Shown here in pieces: positions 21,638-34,107 of a DNA stretch of 64,000 nt. This DNA comes from Humulus lupulus (taxonomy: Eukaryota; Streptophyta; Magnoliopsida; Rosales; Cannabaceae), in NCBI RefSeq assembly GCF_963169125.1, contig NC_084799.1, positions 66,200,643 to 66,264,642 of the forward strand, given 5' to 3'. The notes under the pieces were generated by a model. That model was not told the DNA's origin. It ran no database searches and saw only the letters and a program-made list of their open reading frames with translations. The translations under genes and the position numbers were made by a program. Each line of letters begins with the position of its first letter. Position 1 is the stretch's first letter.

Positions 21638-24527
21638 TATAACATCCTCCTAATCCAAGTTTGTTACATTGTGTACTTTAAATAGTGTCAGACTTGCTAA
21701 TCAAGTAGTTTGGTTATAAACATGTAACTAAGGTTAATGTTAAAGGTTAGGGTTAAACATGTAACCCAACTGCTGAAGCATAGGGATACTTTCTCATATA
21801 CCTCCTGAGGTGTCTTGGGACATTGTTCCTTGGAGAGAGAAATTCCATGTCTGGTCGGTAATTGACCTTTCTTGGAATTCTCCATAGAGAATCTTTCAAG
21901 CACTTTATCTATATAATTAGCCTGAGAAAGTGACAATAGCTTATTCTTCCTATCCCTTAGGATTTGGATTCCCAGAACATAACTTGCCTCGCCCAAATCT
22001 TTCATTTGGAAATTTTCAGCTAACCACTTCTTTACAGTTGATAATGTCTCTACATTGTTCCCAGTGAGCAAAATGTCATCAACGTAAAGAACTAAGAAAA
22101 CCACCACTTTTCCTTTGATGTATTTATACACACATGCTTCGTCGACATTTTGTTAGAAGCCATATGTTTTAATTGTTTCATCAAAAGTGATATTCCAAGC
22201 TCTAGATGCTTGCTTTAATCCATAAATGGATTTCAGCAACTTGCACACCTTTTGATCTTCCCCTTTCTTTATGAACCCTTCTGGTTGTACCATATATATA
22301 CTTTCATCAAGATAGCCATTCAGAAATGTTGTCTTGACGTCCATTTTCCATATCTCATAATCATTGGCAGCCGCTATGGATAGGAGGATACGAATGGATT
22401 TGAACATGGCCACAGGAGAAAATGTTTCCTTATAATCAACACCTTCTCTCTAAGTGTAACCTTTGGCGACAAGCCTCGCTTTGAAAGTCTCTATTTTTCC
22501 ATCTACACCTTTTTTCTTCTTGTATATCCACTTACACCCTATGGGACTGACATCTTTAGGTGGATCCACAAGTTTCCAGACAGAATTGGAATACATCAAT
22601 TCCATTTTTTGGTTCATGGCTTCTTGCCATTTCTTCTTTTCAAGATCATCCATTTCCTCTTTAAAGGATAATGGATCGTCCTTGTCTGTATCAGAAACAA
22701 GGACATGTGCCTCATGTTCGTAGTGAACAGGTTGTCTCACAATCCTCCCACTACAACATTGCACCGGGGTTTCTTTTTTAGGAATCACAGTTTCCTCGGT
22801 TTGTCGTTTATCATTTAATGATGAAGATGATTGTGATGGAATATTATCAGTTGTGAGTTTCTCCAATACTACCTTGCTTCGAGGTTTATTGTTATTCATA
22901 TAGTCATGTTCAAGGAAGGTCGCATTTGTGGAAACAAATACCTTTTGATCCTTGGGCCAATAGAAATAACCACCTTTTGTTTCTGGAGTGTAGCCAACAA
23001 AATTGCACACTTCCAACCTTGATTCAAGTTTCCCTTATTTAGGTCTAAGAACATGAGCAAGACAACCCAAAATGCGGAAATGGTGCAAACTAGGTTTGTT
23101 TCCATTCCACAGTTCCAGTGGCGTTTTTCTAATGGTCTTAGATCAGAATACATTCAAAATGTGTGTCGCCGTTTGAAGTGCATATCCCCAAAATGAGAGA
23201 GGAAGTGAAGAGTATCTTATATAGACCTGACTATGTCCATCAAGGTCCTATTTCTTCTTTCAGAAACACCATTTTGCTGTGGCATTCTTGGTTGTGTGAG
23301 TTGGGATAGAATACCATGCTCCAGCAAGAAATCTTTGAATTCTAAATCCAAATATTCTCCACCTCGATCAGATCAAAGTTTCCTTAGAGTCTTACCTAAC
23401 TGCTTCTTAACCTCAGCTTTTATTTCTTGAAACTTACCAAACGTTTCAGATTTCCTAAGCATTAGGTAAGTATGACCCTATCTTGAGCAATCGTCAATAA
23501 AAATGATGAAATACTCATACCCACCTCTTTCTTGTACATTGATTGGACCACAGACTTTGTTGTGTACAAGCTCCAAAGGTACTTTGGCTCTATTGCCTTT
23601 CGCTGAGAAATGACGTTTGGTTATTTTTCCTTCTAGACAAGATTCACAAACCGGAAGAGTTCCAACTCTTAGTTCTCTCAAAGGTCCATCTTTTGTTAAC
23701 TAGTTTATCCTACCTAGACCTATATGACCAAGTATATAAGATGCCAACAATATGTGTCATCCTCGTTTGAAACTTTTTGTCTTTTGTTACCTTGCGGTTT
23801 TGCTACTTTAAATAATTCTTAATTATTGAGCATTCGTTCATTTTGTTTGAGCATATACAGTCCGTTATTATGTTCTACTTGACATATTTTGAAACTATTC
23901 TTTGAAATAATTATTGAGAGAGAGAGAAAGTACAGGGAGAGTGAACGTGTTTCCTTTGTGTTTTTTGTATTTGTGAGGTTACTTAGACTCTAAGTAACTC
24001 TAAGAAAATCCTAAGGCTCGGGGTACCAAAGACGTCCCCGAGGGCAAAGTGATCAAAACTCCTGAAATTCTCTCCTAATCTCACTAATACCAAATATATC
24101 CTCGAATATTCATTCATGTTACTCGATAACCCGGTAATGTACTAGAAATCAAAAATACCCCTTGACTCACCCCGAGTTGCGTATTAGGTCCCGTTGTGAC
24201 TTTCCCGCTAACTTGCTCCCTAGGATTGTCTCGTACTGAATAACCCAAATATATCCACATAATAATGTGGTATCACACATATATCCCATATATGTCAAAT
24301 ATACCCATAATGGGGCCAATTACGAAAATTGTCCTTCTAATAAGAAGCGGGCCCACATGCATATTTAATACACATAAACATGCATATCTAGTCATATTAT
24401 CATATAATTCACATTATCACATAATTACACGCATATATATATCACATAAACATATAATTTCCATAAATTGCCATCCTGGCCCCCTAATTAAGGCCCTAAG
24501 TCTTATTAGGTAATTTGGGATGTTACA
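21638..24527 (-). mobile_element. 3' LTR of the Tekay, interrupted
   Basis: Two LTR portions remain: 21638-about 21756 and about 23930-24527. They match the ends of the intact LTR at 39013-39132 and about 40312-40904. The middle about 1.2 kb is missing and replaced by the minus-strand copia fragment. The terminal TG has become TA at 21638-21639. Confidence 0.8.
21757..23929 (-). pseudogene. Ty1-copia pol fragment inside the Tekay LTR
   Basis: Minus-strand copia pol, from the GAG-pre-integrase region (CESCLEGKITKRHF, 23478-23681) through integrase (SDRGGEYL, near 23360) to RT (22450-23016 with GCKWIYKKK; 22153-22413 with WKMDVKTTFLNG; 21697-22131 with the intact active site YVDDILL). It ends at about 21757, before RNase H, fused to LTR sequence. 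Stops include TGA at 23373-23375, directly before SDRGGEY. It belongs to the same family as the element at 51.4-64 kb. No LTR and no duplication are present, so it arrived as a fragment or lost its ends. Confidence 0.85.
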
Positions 24528-24545
24528 ACTACCCCCTCCTTACAG
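24528..24545 (-). other. Polypurine tract of the Tekay
   Basis: The minus strand reads GTAAGGAGGGGGTAGT immediately before the 3' LTR, the expected site for priming plus-strand synthesis. Confidence 0.75.
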
Positions 24546-24559
24546 AAATTTCATCCTCG

Positions 24560-25830
24560 AAATTTAAGATGAACAGCTCGCGATACTGATTTTCCATAAC
24601 TGCCTCCAGCTCCCAGGTCGCTTCCTCGACCTTGTTGTTCCTCCATAATACCTTAAGGTATAGTCTTGTTCCCCAAGACCTTGTCATTCCTGTCTAAAAT
24701 CTGAACTAGCTATTATTCATAGGACAAATCTATCTCCAGTTCCAGATCCTCTTAACTCAATACATGAGTCTCATCTGATACATACTTCCTCAGCATGGAA
24801 ATACGAAACACGTTGTGCATAATAGACAGTGCAGGGGGAAAGGCCAACCTATAAGCCACCTGAGCGATCCTCTCCAGGATCTAAAATGGTCCAACAAACC
24901 TAGGGCTCAGCTTGCCCTTCTTCTCAAATCTCTTCACCCCTCTTAGTGGTGAAACCTTAAGGAAGACATAGTCTGCCACCTGAAACTCCATGTTCCTCTT
25001 CTTGGGTCTGAATAACTCTTACGTCTACTCTGAGATGCGAGCATCCGAGCTCTAATCTTTTCAACAGCCTCAGTGGTCCTCTGAACTACCTCAGGACCCA
25101 AATATTTCCTCTCACCCATCTCATCCCAATGAAAGGGTGATATGCACTTCCTACCATACAACATCTATTAAGGTGCCACTCCAAGAGTCGACTGGTAGCT
25201 GTTATTATAGGAAAACTCTATCAGAGGCAAATATTTACTCCAGGACCCTTCAAAGTTCAATACACATGCTGTCAGCATGTCCTCCAATATTTGGATAGTC
25301 TTCTTAGACTGACCATCAGTCTGAGGATGATAAGTTGTACTAAAATTCAGCTGTGTACCCATCGCCCTCTGCAAACTTCCCCAAAACTTGGAAGTAATGA
25401 TAAGACCCCTATCAGACACAATAGAACTCAGGATCCCATGAAGGCGAACTATCTCTCACACATAGAGATCTGCATGCTGGTCAATCGTGTAATTCTTCCT
25501 CACTGGTAGAAAGTGAGCAGATTTTGTATACTGATCTACGAAGACCCAAACTAAATCGTGCTGGCCCACTGTCCTGGGAAATCTTACCACGAAATCCATC
25601 GTGATGTCCTCCCACTTCCACTCTGGGATATCCAGAGGTTGCAACGACCCTGCTAGTCTCTGATGCTCTGCCTTGACCTACTGACAAGTTAGGCACCTTG
25701 CCACGTACTCAGTCATGTCCCTCTTCATCCCATGCCACCAATATAAACTTTTAGATCTTGATACATCTTCGAGGTGCCTGGATGTAGAGAATAAGGGGTA
25801 GTATGAGATTCATCTAGAATCTTCCGTCTG
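24560..25830 (-). pseudogene. Tekay integrase plus chromodomain
   Basis: The minus strand shows the integrase core: EDITMDFVVRFP with the first Asp (25456-25644), then SDRGLIITSKFW with the second Asp and YHPQTDGQSKKTIQ (25168-25419), then the C-terminal region with LYGRKC and GERKYLGPEVV (24943-25164). The catalytic Glu expected after DGQS is Lys (about 25303-25305). At 24565-24680 the chromodomain block WRNNKVEEATWELE is readable; such domains steer integration to marked chromatin. Several frameshifts and stops are present. The upstream part is cut at 25830 by the solo LTR and resumes at 30605. Confidence 0.85.
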
Positions 25831-26329
25831 TGTAACGCCCTGCTAATTAAATTTCGTTACCAAGTGTGTTTAAAATCAATGCTGGACGTGCTAAACAATT
25901 CATTTGGACTAAACATGTGATTAAGCCACTAAAGGTTTAGTTATTAAAATTTTTGATTAAGTTATAAACATTTCCATTAAATCAAAACATGTTCTTTACA
26001 CGGGATCCCAAAAACACAAGTTTAAAAGTTGGTTACAACATCAAGTTACATAATAAGCTGACCTAGGCGGCAAAAGTTGGGTTCAACCCTAGCTTCCTTA
26101 AGTATCTCGACCGTGGTGGTCGAGCGGACTGCATATGTACATGTCACTGCTATCGCCCTCCGACTCATGGCTGGTTGAGCTTTTTTTTACCTTTACCTGC
26201 ACCACAAAGAACCTATGAGCCAAAAGACTCAGCAAGAAAACATATTAAACGATTCACGAGTAATATATCTGTCAAACAGTGATAACTGAATCTGGCATAC
26301 ACATTATACAAATCAACAACCATAGAGTC

Positions 26330-26460
26330 GCACAAGTGCGTGTCGCACTTCCTCTTAATTTGCTTGGCATCTGAGCCAGTCAAGGGCGTGTCGCACTCTC
26401 TTTCCATTTGTTTGGCATCCGAGCCAGTCAAGTGCGAGTTGCACTCCCAAGGTGGCCCAG
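26330..26460. repeat. About 54-bp tandem repeat in the LTR
   Basis: Two full and one partial copy of a unit containing GTGCGTGTCGCACTT and TTGGCATCYGAGCCAGTCAA. The GTGCG/CGCAC element is itself a small inverted repeat. Confidence 0.7.
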
Positions 26461-26528
26461 CCATGGTGGCCTGCACTCCACGTGCATAATGCCAATCCCA
26501 GCTCATAAGCCAAGTCCTACAAGTCCTT

Positions 26529-26634
26529 GACTTATAAGTCAAGCCTCACATGCCCCCGACTTGTAAGTCAAAGCTTTAAGACCCTCGACTTATAAGCTGA
26601 GCCCTCGGGTTAGATATGTCTCGACTAATAAGTC
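26529..26634. repeat. GACTTATAAGTC palindromic array
   Basis: Four copies of a 12-bp palindrome, GACTTATAAGTC or close variants, at 26529, 26558, 26587 and 26623. A single related copy (GACTAATAAGTC) occurs in the Tekay 5' LTR near 39773. Confidence 0.75.
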
Positions 26635-27265
26635 GATCTCTAACTAGATATCACACCAATTCCCTGGTTTCGAGCCTACTAATCTCTGCAAACAATCATA
26701 TATTCCATTTATCATACATTTAAACAGATACAATGTATTATAACACGTTTAGTCAAACATACATAGGCATAATCATAATCATAATCATGCACATTCACAG
26801 GCCTAACGCCCAAATAAAGATTACATTCAATATTCGGGCCAAGCCCTAATCATGTACATCACACATTGGGTGCTATTTTCTTACCTTCGGTCCAAGTGCA
26901 AGTCACTAACGATGACCCTTGAGTACGATCCCTGATTCGTGCCCTTAGCATTGACCTAGTCACAACCATAATAAAGAATTCCATCAACAACAAGTGAATA
27001 AAGGATTTTGGACCGATTCCTAGCCTTCGGGACGTCGAATTCTACCCAACACGGAAGTAGAATAGATCCCGAGCACAAAAGGTTGAGTTCCCACACTCAA
27101 AACCTTCTCGAGGCCAAAAATCCCCTTAAGAGCCGCGACCCACCTCCAACAAGAGGCTCAACCTCCCCAACCATCAGACACGCGCCGTGGCCCAGCCATT
27201 GTGGCGCTGCAGCCCAGCCCTGCCACAAAGCCCACCCTAGCTCCCATTTGCTCTAGAGGGCCGCA

Positions 27266-29547
27266 TGTAACGCCCTGGATAGCCAAGACTGTTACACTGT
27301 GTACTTATAAAGGTGTAGGACTTGTTAATCAAGTCATTAATTTGAAAACGTGTCACTAAACATGTAAGATCTATGGTTAAAAAGGTTTTGGTCTCAAAGG
27401 ACTCATTTCATATATTAAAACTGTAATAAACATGGGATCCCATACAAAACAAAGTTAGAATAAGTTTACAGACTCCCAAAAGTACATAAGTAACTGCTAG
27501 CCGTACTATGGCAAAACAAACAGTTCTTAGGTTCCACGTCTCTTGCCTACACCTCAACCGTGGCGGCTGAGCACCTGGCTATGTACATACTGCTCGCTGA
27601 GCTCTCCAGTCAGGGATGATCCCACTTGCCCTTGCCTTTACCTACACCACGTAGCACCCGTGAGCCAAGGCCCAGCAAGAAAACATCATAGATAACTCAA
27701 GCAATGATCACAGATAAATAACTCAGTAAGCATGTATATCCATCAGATAATCCACAACAGATATTCAGCATATACAACCCAATACAAGATACATTCTATC
27801 ACTTATAACATTCATATCACATAATATTCAAGGTCGATGACTTAGGCCGCACCCTGTGTTTAACCCACTGACTCCGGCCCGCTTAAACCGAGCTCAGTGC
27901 ATAATAAGCTGTCCTCGGCTACCAGTGACCGAGCCGCGCCCTGTGCGCTAATGAGACCCTTGGCACCCTTAGGCCACTGGTTCACTAAATGGCTTACATG
28001 GCATAATACCATCTTTTCAAGCATCTACAATAGGGAGCCCATAGTCCCGTCACATATATTCAACCAAGTGCAGTTTTCTTACCTTTAATCTGTACGGTTA
28101 TCGAACTACGAGCAACGCCCCTCAAGCACGATCCGTTCCCGAGCCTAAGCTTTTATCACCTAGCCACAACCAAAGTATAGGGTTTCATAAATACTCAAAT
28201 ATAGGTTTCCAGTTACAAAACTAACTCCCGGGACTCCTAATTCCACCAAGCACGGTGGTGAAACCAAACCCGAGCACACTAGACCCCTCACCCGTGCTTA
28301 AAACCCTCAAAAATTCATGTGTGCAACCAAGAGCTGCGGCCCCCAAAGCCTAGCCGCGGCCCTTCCCCAAAACATAACCTATTCCCACTCTGAACCACAC
28401 ACGCGCCGCGGCCCTTGCCTTGGGCACCACGGCGCGCCCCCTTGGCCGAGCCCCCTTGGTTTCTTTGCATGCTAGGGCCGCAGCGCTCTAGAACAGAGTC
28501 GCGGCCATCCCCTTCGAACCCAGATTTTACACCATTTCAAAGCTCAAAACCTTAGCCACAACCACTCTTAAACTCCCTATTTCAACACCCAACAAATCCA
28601 ACACCTTTAACATGATTAAAGCAACATAATTCCCAAGAAAACACAGCCTAGCACACTCTAATCTCCTCCTTTAAATTTCTGAAACCCAAGTGCTAGGAAC
28701 ACTCAAACCAGCCACTCAAACTCAATGCAAAACCTCTAAACCAGGAGTTGAAACTTACCTTTGCTATAGAATCACTTCACCAAGCTATAGCCAAGCTAAG
28801 TCCCCAAATTCCCTTCTTCAATTCTGCCTTAAAACACCAAAACTGTACTGGTTTCAACACTTAACCAAAATCCAGAATTCTAACCACAGAGAAGAAAATT
28901 AAGAGCATACCTTAACCCTATTTTAGTGCTTGATAAACCCCTGAGCTAGACCTCCAAATTCTCACCACAAATTCCAGAATTCCCAGCTAGTCTCCCTTAG
29001 TTTTTCTGTGTTCCTTTCCTTGGTTTTCCCTTAAGCGTGAGAGAGAGAGCTGAGTCTAAGTGTTTAGTTGGTTTGTTTTTCTTCTAAAAATTTCCTAAGG
29101 TCTATCTCACATATTAAGTTAATCCCGAGGCTCGGGGTGCCGGAACCGTCCCCGAGGCCAAAATGGTAAAATCCCCCAATATTCCCGCCTAGACATTCTA
29201 ACCTCAAATATATCTCCATATATTTGTTTTCATGTCCCGATAACCCAAATCATTACTCGCTATCTAAAAGTACCCCCGACTTGTCCAAAGTCATATCTTA
29301 AGCCCCGTTGTGACTTTTCCCCGCTATCTGACCCTAAAACCATCTTGAGTCGTGCTCAGCGAACCTGTCCACACAATAATGTGGTTCTCACATATATCAC
29401 ATATCATATTACCACATAATATAATCAATTATCATATAAACATTATTAGACATATAATTACTCATTAATTCACAATTATTCCAGTAATGCCCTCCTGGCA
29501 CACTAATCAAGATCCTTAAGCCTTATTAGCGAATTTGGGTCGTTACA
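27266..29547 (-). mobile_element. Solo LTR, Tekay-type (inner)
   Basis: 2282 bp starting TGTAACGCCC and ending GGGTCGTTACA, with the perfect duplication CCGCA (27261-27265 and 29548-29552). It sits inside the outer solo LTR, in a GC-rich patch, and is of the same family. It contains several GCCGCGGCC-type blocks at 28330-28510. Confidence 0.9.
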
Positions 29548-30609
29548 CCGCAGCACACCAAGAACAGAGCCGCGACCCAGCCCTTCGAACCCAAAATTTC
29601 TAGGTTTTTCCCCTAGCCGAACCCAAGCATACTCACCCCAAATAAATCTTAAACCCTCAACTCAACTTCCCTAATCATTATAGCTTCCTTCCAGCAACAA
29701 AAATTAACTAATACTTGACCAAGAACTCACTAAGAATCCCAAAATTCACTATCCCAATTCGCATACATGCAAACACCACAACTCTCAATAAAACAACAGA
29801 ACTATCATGAAGAATTCAAATTAAAACCCTTACCTCTCCTGTATGATTCAAGCTTTAATCTGCTCCCAACCAATCCCTAGCTTCAAGCCTCACTTCCAAA
29901 CCAACTTCCTTTCAAATTGACTCAACCCACCCAAAACTCCAAGAGATAGAGAGTAAAACGAGAGAGATAAGGAGTGAAGCTACTGAGAATTTTCTTTTGG
30001 TTTCCTAAGCCATCTCAGAAGTTCCCAGCTAACCAAGTCACATATTTGGCCAGAAATGACCAAACTGCCCCTTTGCCTTTAGCTTACTCACCACATGCCC
30101 CCAAGGGCAATTTTGTCATTATCTCATACCCCGCTAATCATAATTTACGTCCTATGATTCTCGTTACTTCCAATATCCTCAAATGATTACCAAATAATTT
30201 CCCATTACCCGCTAAACCCCGATAATGTACTAAATCACTAAAATACCCCTAATCTTACCCCAAGCCGTGTATTTTATCTCGTTGTAACTTTTCCGCTAAC
30301 TTGCTCACCAGGATCGCCTCGCGTCAAGTAACTCAAACATATCCACATAATAATGTGGTCCCAATCGCAAAAACCCATATTTGCAATTATACCATCAACA
30401 TGTCAAATTACCAAAATGCTATTCTTATAAGAAACAGGCCCACATACACATTTTTAATATTTCTAACATGCAAGCATAATTATATTATAATATAATTCAC
30501 ATAATAACATGCTCATACTATATTAACACATAATTAACACAATTATTGCCTCCCGCCCCCCTAATCCAGACACTAAGTCATATTAGGGAATTTGGAATAT
30601 TACAGTCTG

Positions 30610-31437
30610 ATCCCAATGTCCATTAGAACGCAGATCCGATCCTTGTATCTCAATAAGCCCATGCCTTATACTGTGTAGTCCTTAGCCACTCCAGCTAAGA
30701 CGTCCCCTCTGATCTTCCCCAACTGTGGATCACTCAACTACTTCTCCTTAATGCTCTCCAAAATAATAGACTGCAGGGTGATGTTGGCTAATTGGCCCAC
30801 CACTAGCTCAATACTTGCCCTAGTCATATCCTTAGCCAACTCCCTGGATATCTGCCTGACACTATACAACTGTTCTAGACCCTTCCGGCTTAAGGCATCT
30901 GCTACCATGTTGGCTTTCCCCAGGTGAAAGAGGATCTCACAATTGTAATCCTTTACCAGCTCTAACCAACATCTCTGCCTCATATTCAAATCCTTTTGGG
31001 TGAAAAAGTATTTCAAACTCTTGTGATCCATGTATATCTCACAATTCTCACCATATAAGTAGTCTTGCCACACCTTTAGTTCAAAAACCACTGCTGCAAG
31101 TTCCAGATCATGTGTGGGGTACCTCTGCTCATACTCCTTCAGTTGACGTGATGCATAGGCAATCACATTTCCTGTCTGCATAAGGAAACAACACTGCCTC
31201 GAGGCATCACAATAAACCACAAACTTGTCATGATCTGTAGGAAGACTCAGAATTGGAGCGGTGATCAAATTCTTCTTCAGTCTCTAGAAATTGTCCTCAC
31301 ACCTGTCTGACCATATGAACCTCTGATTCTTGTGTGTCAACTCTGTCAGTGGTGACACAATCTTAGAAAACCCCTCCACAAAGTGTCTGTAATAACCTGC
31401 CAATCCCAAGAAACTTCTGATCTCTGAAGCATTCTTT
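30610..31437 (-). pseudogene. Tekay RT end and RNase H
   Basis: The minus strand gives SFLGLAGYYRHFVEGF (the end of the RT thumb, near 31380-31430), then FIWSDRCEDNF, then the RNase H domain at 30738-31268 with VYCDASR (first catalytic Asp), [20 protein letters not shown] (catalytic Glu in that block), [17 protein letters not shown] (Asp) and MVADALSRK. RNase H removes the RNA template during cDNA synthesis. An insertion of several codons disrupts the start of RNase H, and the RT core upstream is gone, replaced by copia DNA beyond about 31440. Confidence 0.9.
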
Positions 31438-31562
31438 TTAAATGCTACTTTAATGAAGCATGATTATTATAATCACTATATTTTCTAGTTAAGTTGTACT
31501 AGAAATAATGACTTCAAGTCAAGTAAGCGAGTTACTGATAATTAACAATGATAAAATCAAAG

Positions 31563-32595
31563 TGTTGACCACGATTTTGGCCAACGACGAGTAGACGTCA
31601 AAACTACAATAAACCCTCAAGAGAAAAATACGACACTGATAATTTTATAGTGGTTCAGCCCCAATTTATTGGTAATAGCCTAATCCACTTGGATTTGTGA
31701 TATATATCCTACACTTAAGATCAGATGAACTTGAGCCAACTGAGTTTTTTAAGTGTAAGTAGAAAAATACATAGTTTCTCTCTCTAAACTCTCTCAGATA
31801 ATGCCCCAAGAATACCCCAAGTAACAGTCCCAAGGTCTCCAAACTAGAGAGTTTTTTCTCAGTCTAAAAAGATCAGATCCCCCAAAATGATGCCATGAGC
31901 CATTTATTTATAGGCTTATGGATCGTACATCAGATATTCCCTTTGACCAAGTCATTGGTTCTTCCAACAGAATTTAATTAATAAAATATAAATAAATCTA
32001 AATTACAATATTATAGCTATTATTCCGGAATAGCTGAGAGATTCATGCGGCAGTTGAGAATGATTCGGGTTGAAGTTGTTACTGAGGCTTTATTGAAGTG
32101 GACGGTAACTTCTAAGATTCTGATCCGTGCACTGACCAAATCCATCCCCAAAATGACTGGTCAGACAAGACAACTTACCGGTTGGCATAGGCAAAAGCAC
32201 TCCTCTAGCACACATCTGGTCTAACATGACACATCTCTGGTCTAACATGACACTTCTCTGGTCTAACATGACACATCTCTGGTCTAGCAAAACACTTGAC
32301 TGGTCGGCCAAAACAATTGACTGGTCAGCCAAAACAATAGACTGGTCGGCCAAAGCATTTGACTGGTCAGTCAAAACGTTTGATTGTCAGTCAAAAATCT
32401 TTACCGGTCGGACAAAAATTCTACCTGGTCGGTCAAATCACTCCCAGACCAAATAAATAATTTTCATGACCAATAATATCACAACTCCGAAGAGCCAATA
32501 CATTTATTGACTATTAATGTGCCATTTACTGACCATGCATTGCCACTTGTCACTTCTGATTGCCACGTCATCGAACTGAAATTTTGGGGATAACA
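31563..32595 (-). mobile_element. Solo LTR, gypsy (Tat-like)
   Basis: 1033 bp starting TGTTGACCACG and ending GGGGATAACA, with the perfect duplication CAAAG (31558-31562 and 32596-32600). It shares TTTTATAGTGGTTC and surrounding sequence with the LTR at 55427-56036. It carries a CTGGTC-based tandem array. Confidence 0.9.
32213..32445. repeat. CTGGTC tandem array
   Basis: About eleven units of 19-21 bp in two sub-types: CTGGTCTAACATGACACAT (four copies, 32216-32290) and GACTGGTCGGCCAAAACAAT (about five, 32290-32380), then degenerate copies. Frames read through it give repetitive peptides (LADQSIV, MLDQRC) and are artefacts of the repeat. Confidence 0.85.
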
Positions 32596-32600
32596 CAAAG

Positions 32601-34095
32601 AATATCACGAATTCTGTAAAGCATAGTTGTAGTGGGAGCATTAGTTAGTAACTACTCCATTACAAATGTAAAGATATTTAAATTGTGTGTAACACAATCT
32701 AACTATACTTCATTCACATACTAGTATATGAAATGAAAAAGTTTTACAGAAAACAATGGTTGAAACACCATGAATCAAGAAATGGAATTTGAAATTCTAT
32801 GACATTTGGATTCTTGAACATCCAACTAAAGTTCATTGAACTTCAGTTTAAAATAGGATATTCAATATGAAGAGGAGAATAGAGGAAAGTACAGACTTTT
32901 CTAAGTTAGGTTAATAGCCAAAGGCTATGAATAGAAAGGTGAATTTATTGCTTGAATAAATGTCTTTTATTGCAACCAAACTTGAATCTATTTACAGGCT
33001 CTTATCCACTGATTTATGCATGAATTATGAGATTAATTTAAATGAATGTCTAAGTAGTCTTTACTATAATGGCTCACATGACAAAATCATTTGAAGATTT
33101 CAACCAGAAAAATATTCTGTTGTGATTCTTATTCTTGATATTGACAAATGTTCTAATCATTAGGAATGATGTAGAGAAATCGTCAATAGAAAATAAATAG
33201 TTAGTTGAAAATTTCTAAATATGGGATTTAGAAAAGCCAAGAATGTTTTGTGCATTCAATTATGTAGAGATTGAAAGAACAATCCTTAGGCCCTGTCTCA
33301 AGCAACTTATATTGATAAGAAGCTTACAATACTTTAGTTTACAAAATACAAGAAAGGCTTTTTGCCTTCCCGGCAAGGAGAATGTATTATCTAAAATAAT
33401 AAATGTCCATTTATTCTTTTACTAGAAAAGAGGACATGAGACAAAATTCCTACAACTTAGTGATAGACTATTTAAATGTATCGAATGTTATATTTTTGAA
33501 TTGACATTTGTTAAACGGTGGGAATAATCAGCAGTTATCAATCCATTATGGATTGAGTCATTGAAAAATTATAAGGACTTAGTTTTGAGTGTCTTAAATA
33601 TAATAGAGATTATATGTACGTGCATTTAGGCAGAGACTTAAAATCCCAATGGATAATCTGATATTAAATCTTCAAAGATTGATATCAAGATTAGATTCCA
33701 TAACTGTGGAGGAAACACAATAATCTAGAAATGTGTTAGACATTTCAAATTTTATATGTTTCACCATAAAAGCCGATAAACAACAGCTACGAGCAGTTAA
33801 ATAGGCTATTTGATTTAGTTAAGTTCTTTGACATTCTGGAAAGGCTTTCAAACTAGAATAAATAGCTAATATCTCATTGCGAAAGCAATGGAGATACAAC
33901 TATTCTAGAAGAACTAGAAATCATGAGAGGGTAAAGCACATGAAATGAAGCATCATTTTACATAATTGATGTAATAATCTTGAAGATAACTTCAAAACAG
34001 TTTCTTACAAAATTGTTGCAAAGACTTTGTTAGAAAAAATCGGTCAGGAGAATATGATTGACATATTAAAAGAGATGCCTCAATTTGCTTAAGGG
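32601..34095 (+). pseudogene. Copia RT/RNase H remnant
   Basis: Heavily decayed. Readable pieces on the plus strand are IRNDVEKSS and WDLEKP-like RT sequence (33150-33240), LKQLILI followed by a LPSRQGE-like stretch after RT (33290-33390), CESNGDTTILEELE (33870-33925, RNase H), NHERVKHMK (33928-33955) and the terminal ENMIDILKEMPQFA (34045-34095). The family order is correct. Frameshifts and stops throughout. Confidence 0.65.
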
Positions 34096-34107
34096 CAAGT
34101 GGGAGAT

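Larger units (their letters stand above)
25831..30604 (-). mobile_element. Solo LTR, Tekay-type, in integrase (outer)
   Basis: Starts TGTAACGCCC and ends GGAATATTACA, with the perfect duplication GTCTG (25826-25830 and 30605-30609). Without the inner solo LTR it is about 2.49 kb. It carries an 18-codon-sized tandem repeat (26330-26460) and a palindromic array (26529-26634). Its inner GC-rich cluster is the site of the second insertion. Confidence 0.9.

Noticed and set aside
32090..32456. Frames with repeated LADQS or TLDWSAK peptides
   Set aside because: They are translations of the CTGGTC tandem array inside a solo LTR, not genes.
33243..33425. 60-codon plus-strand frame
   Set aside because: It overlaps decayed copia RT sequence read in shifting frames; the frame itself mixes real and out-of-frame codons.
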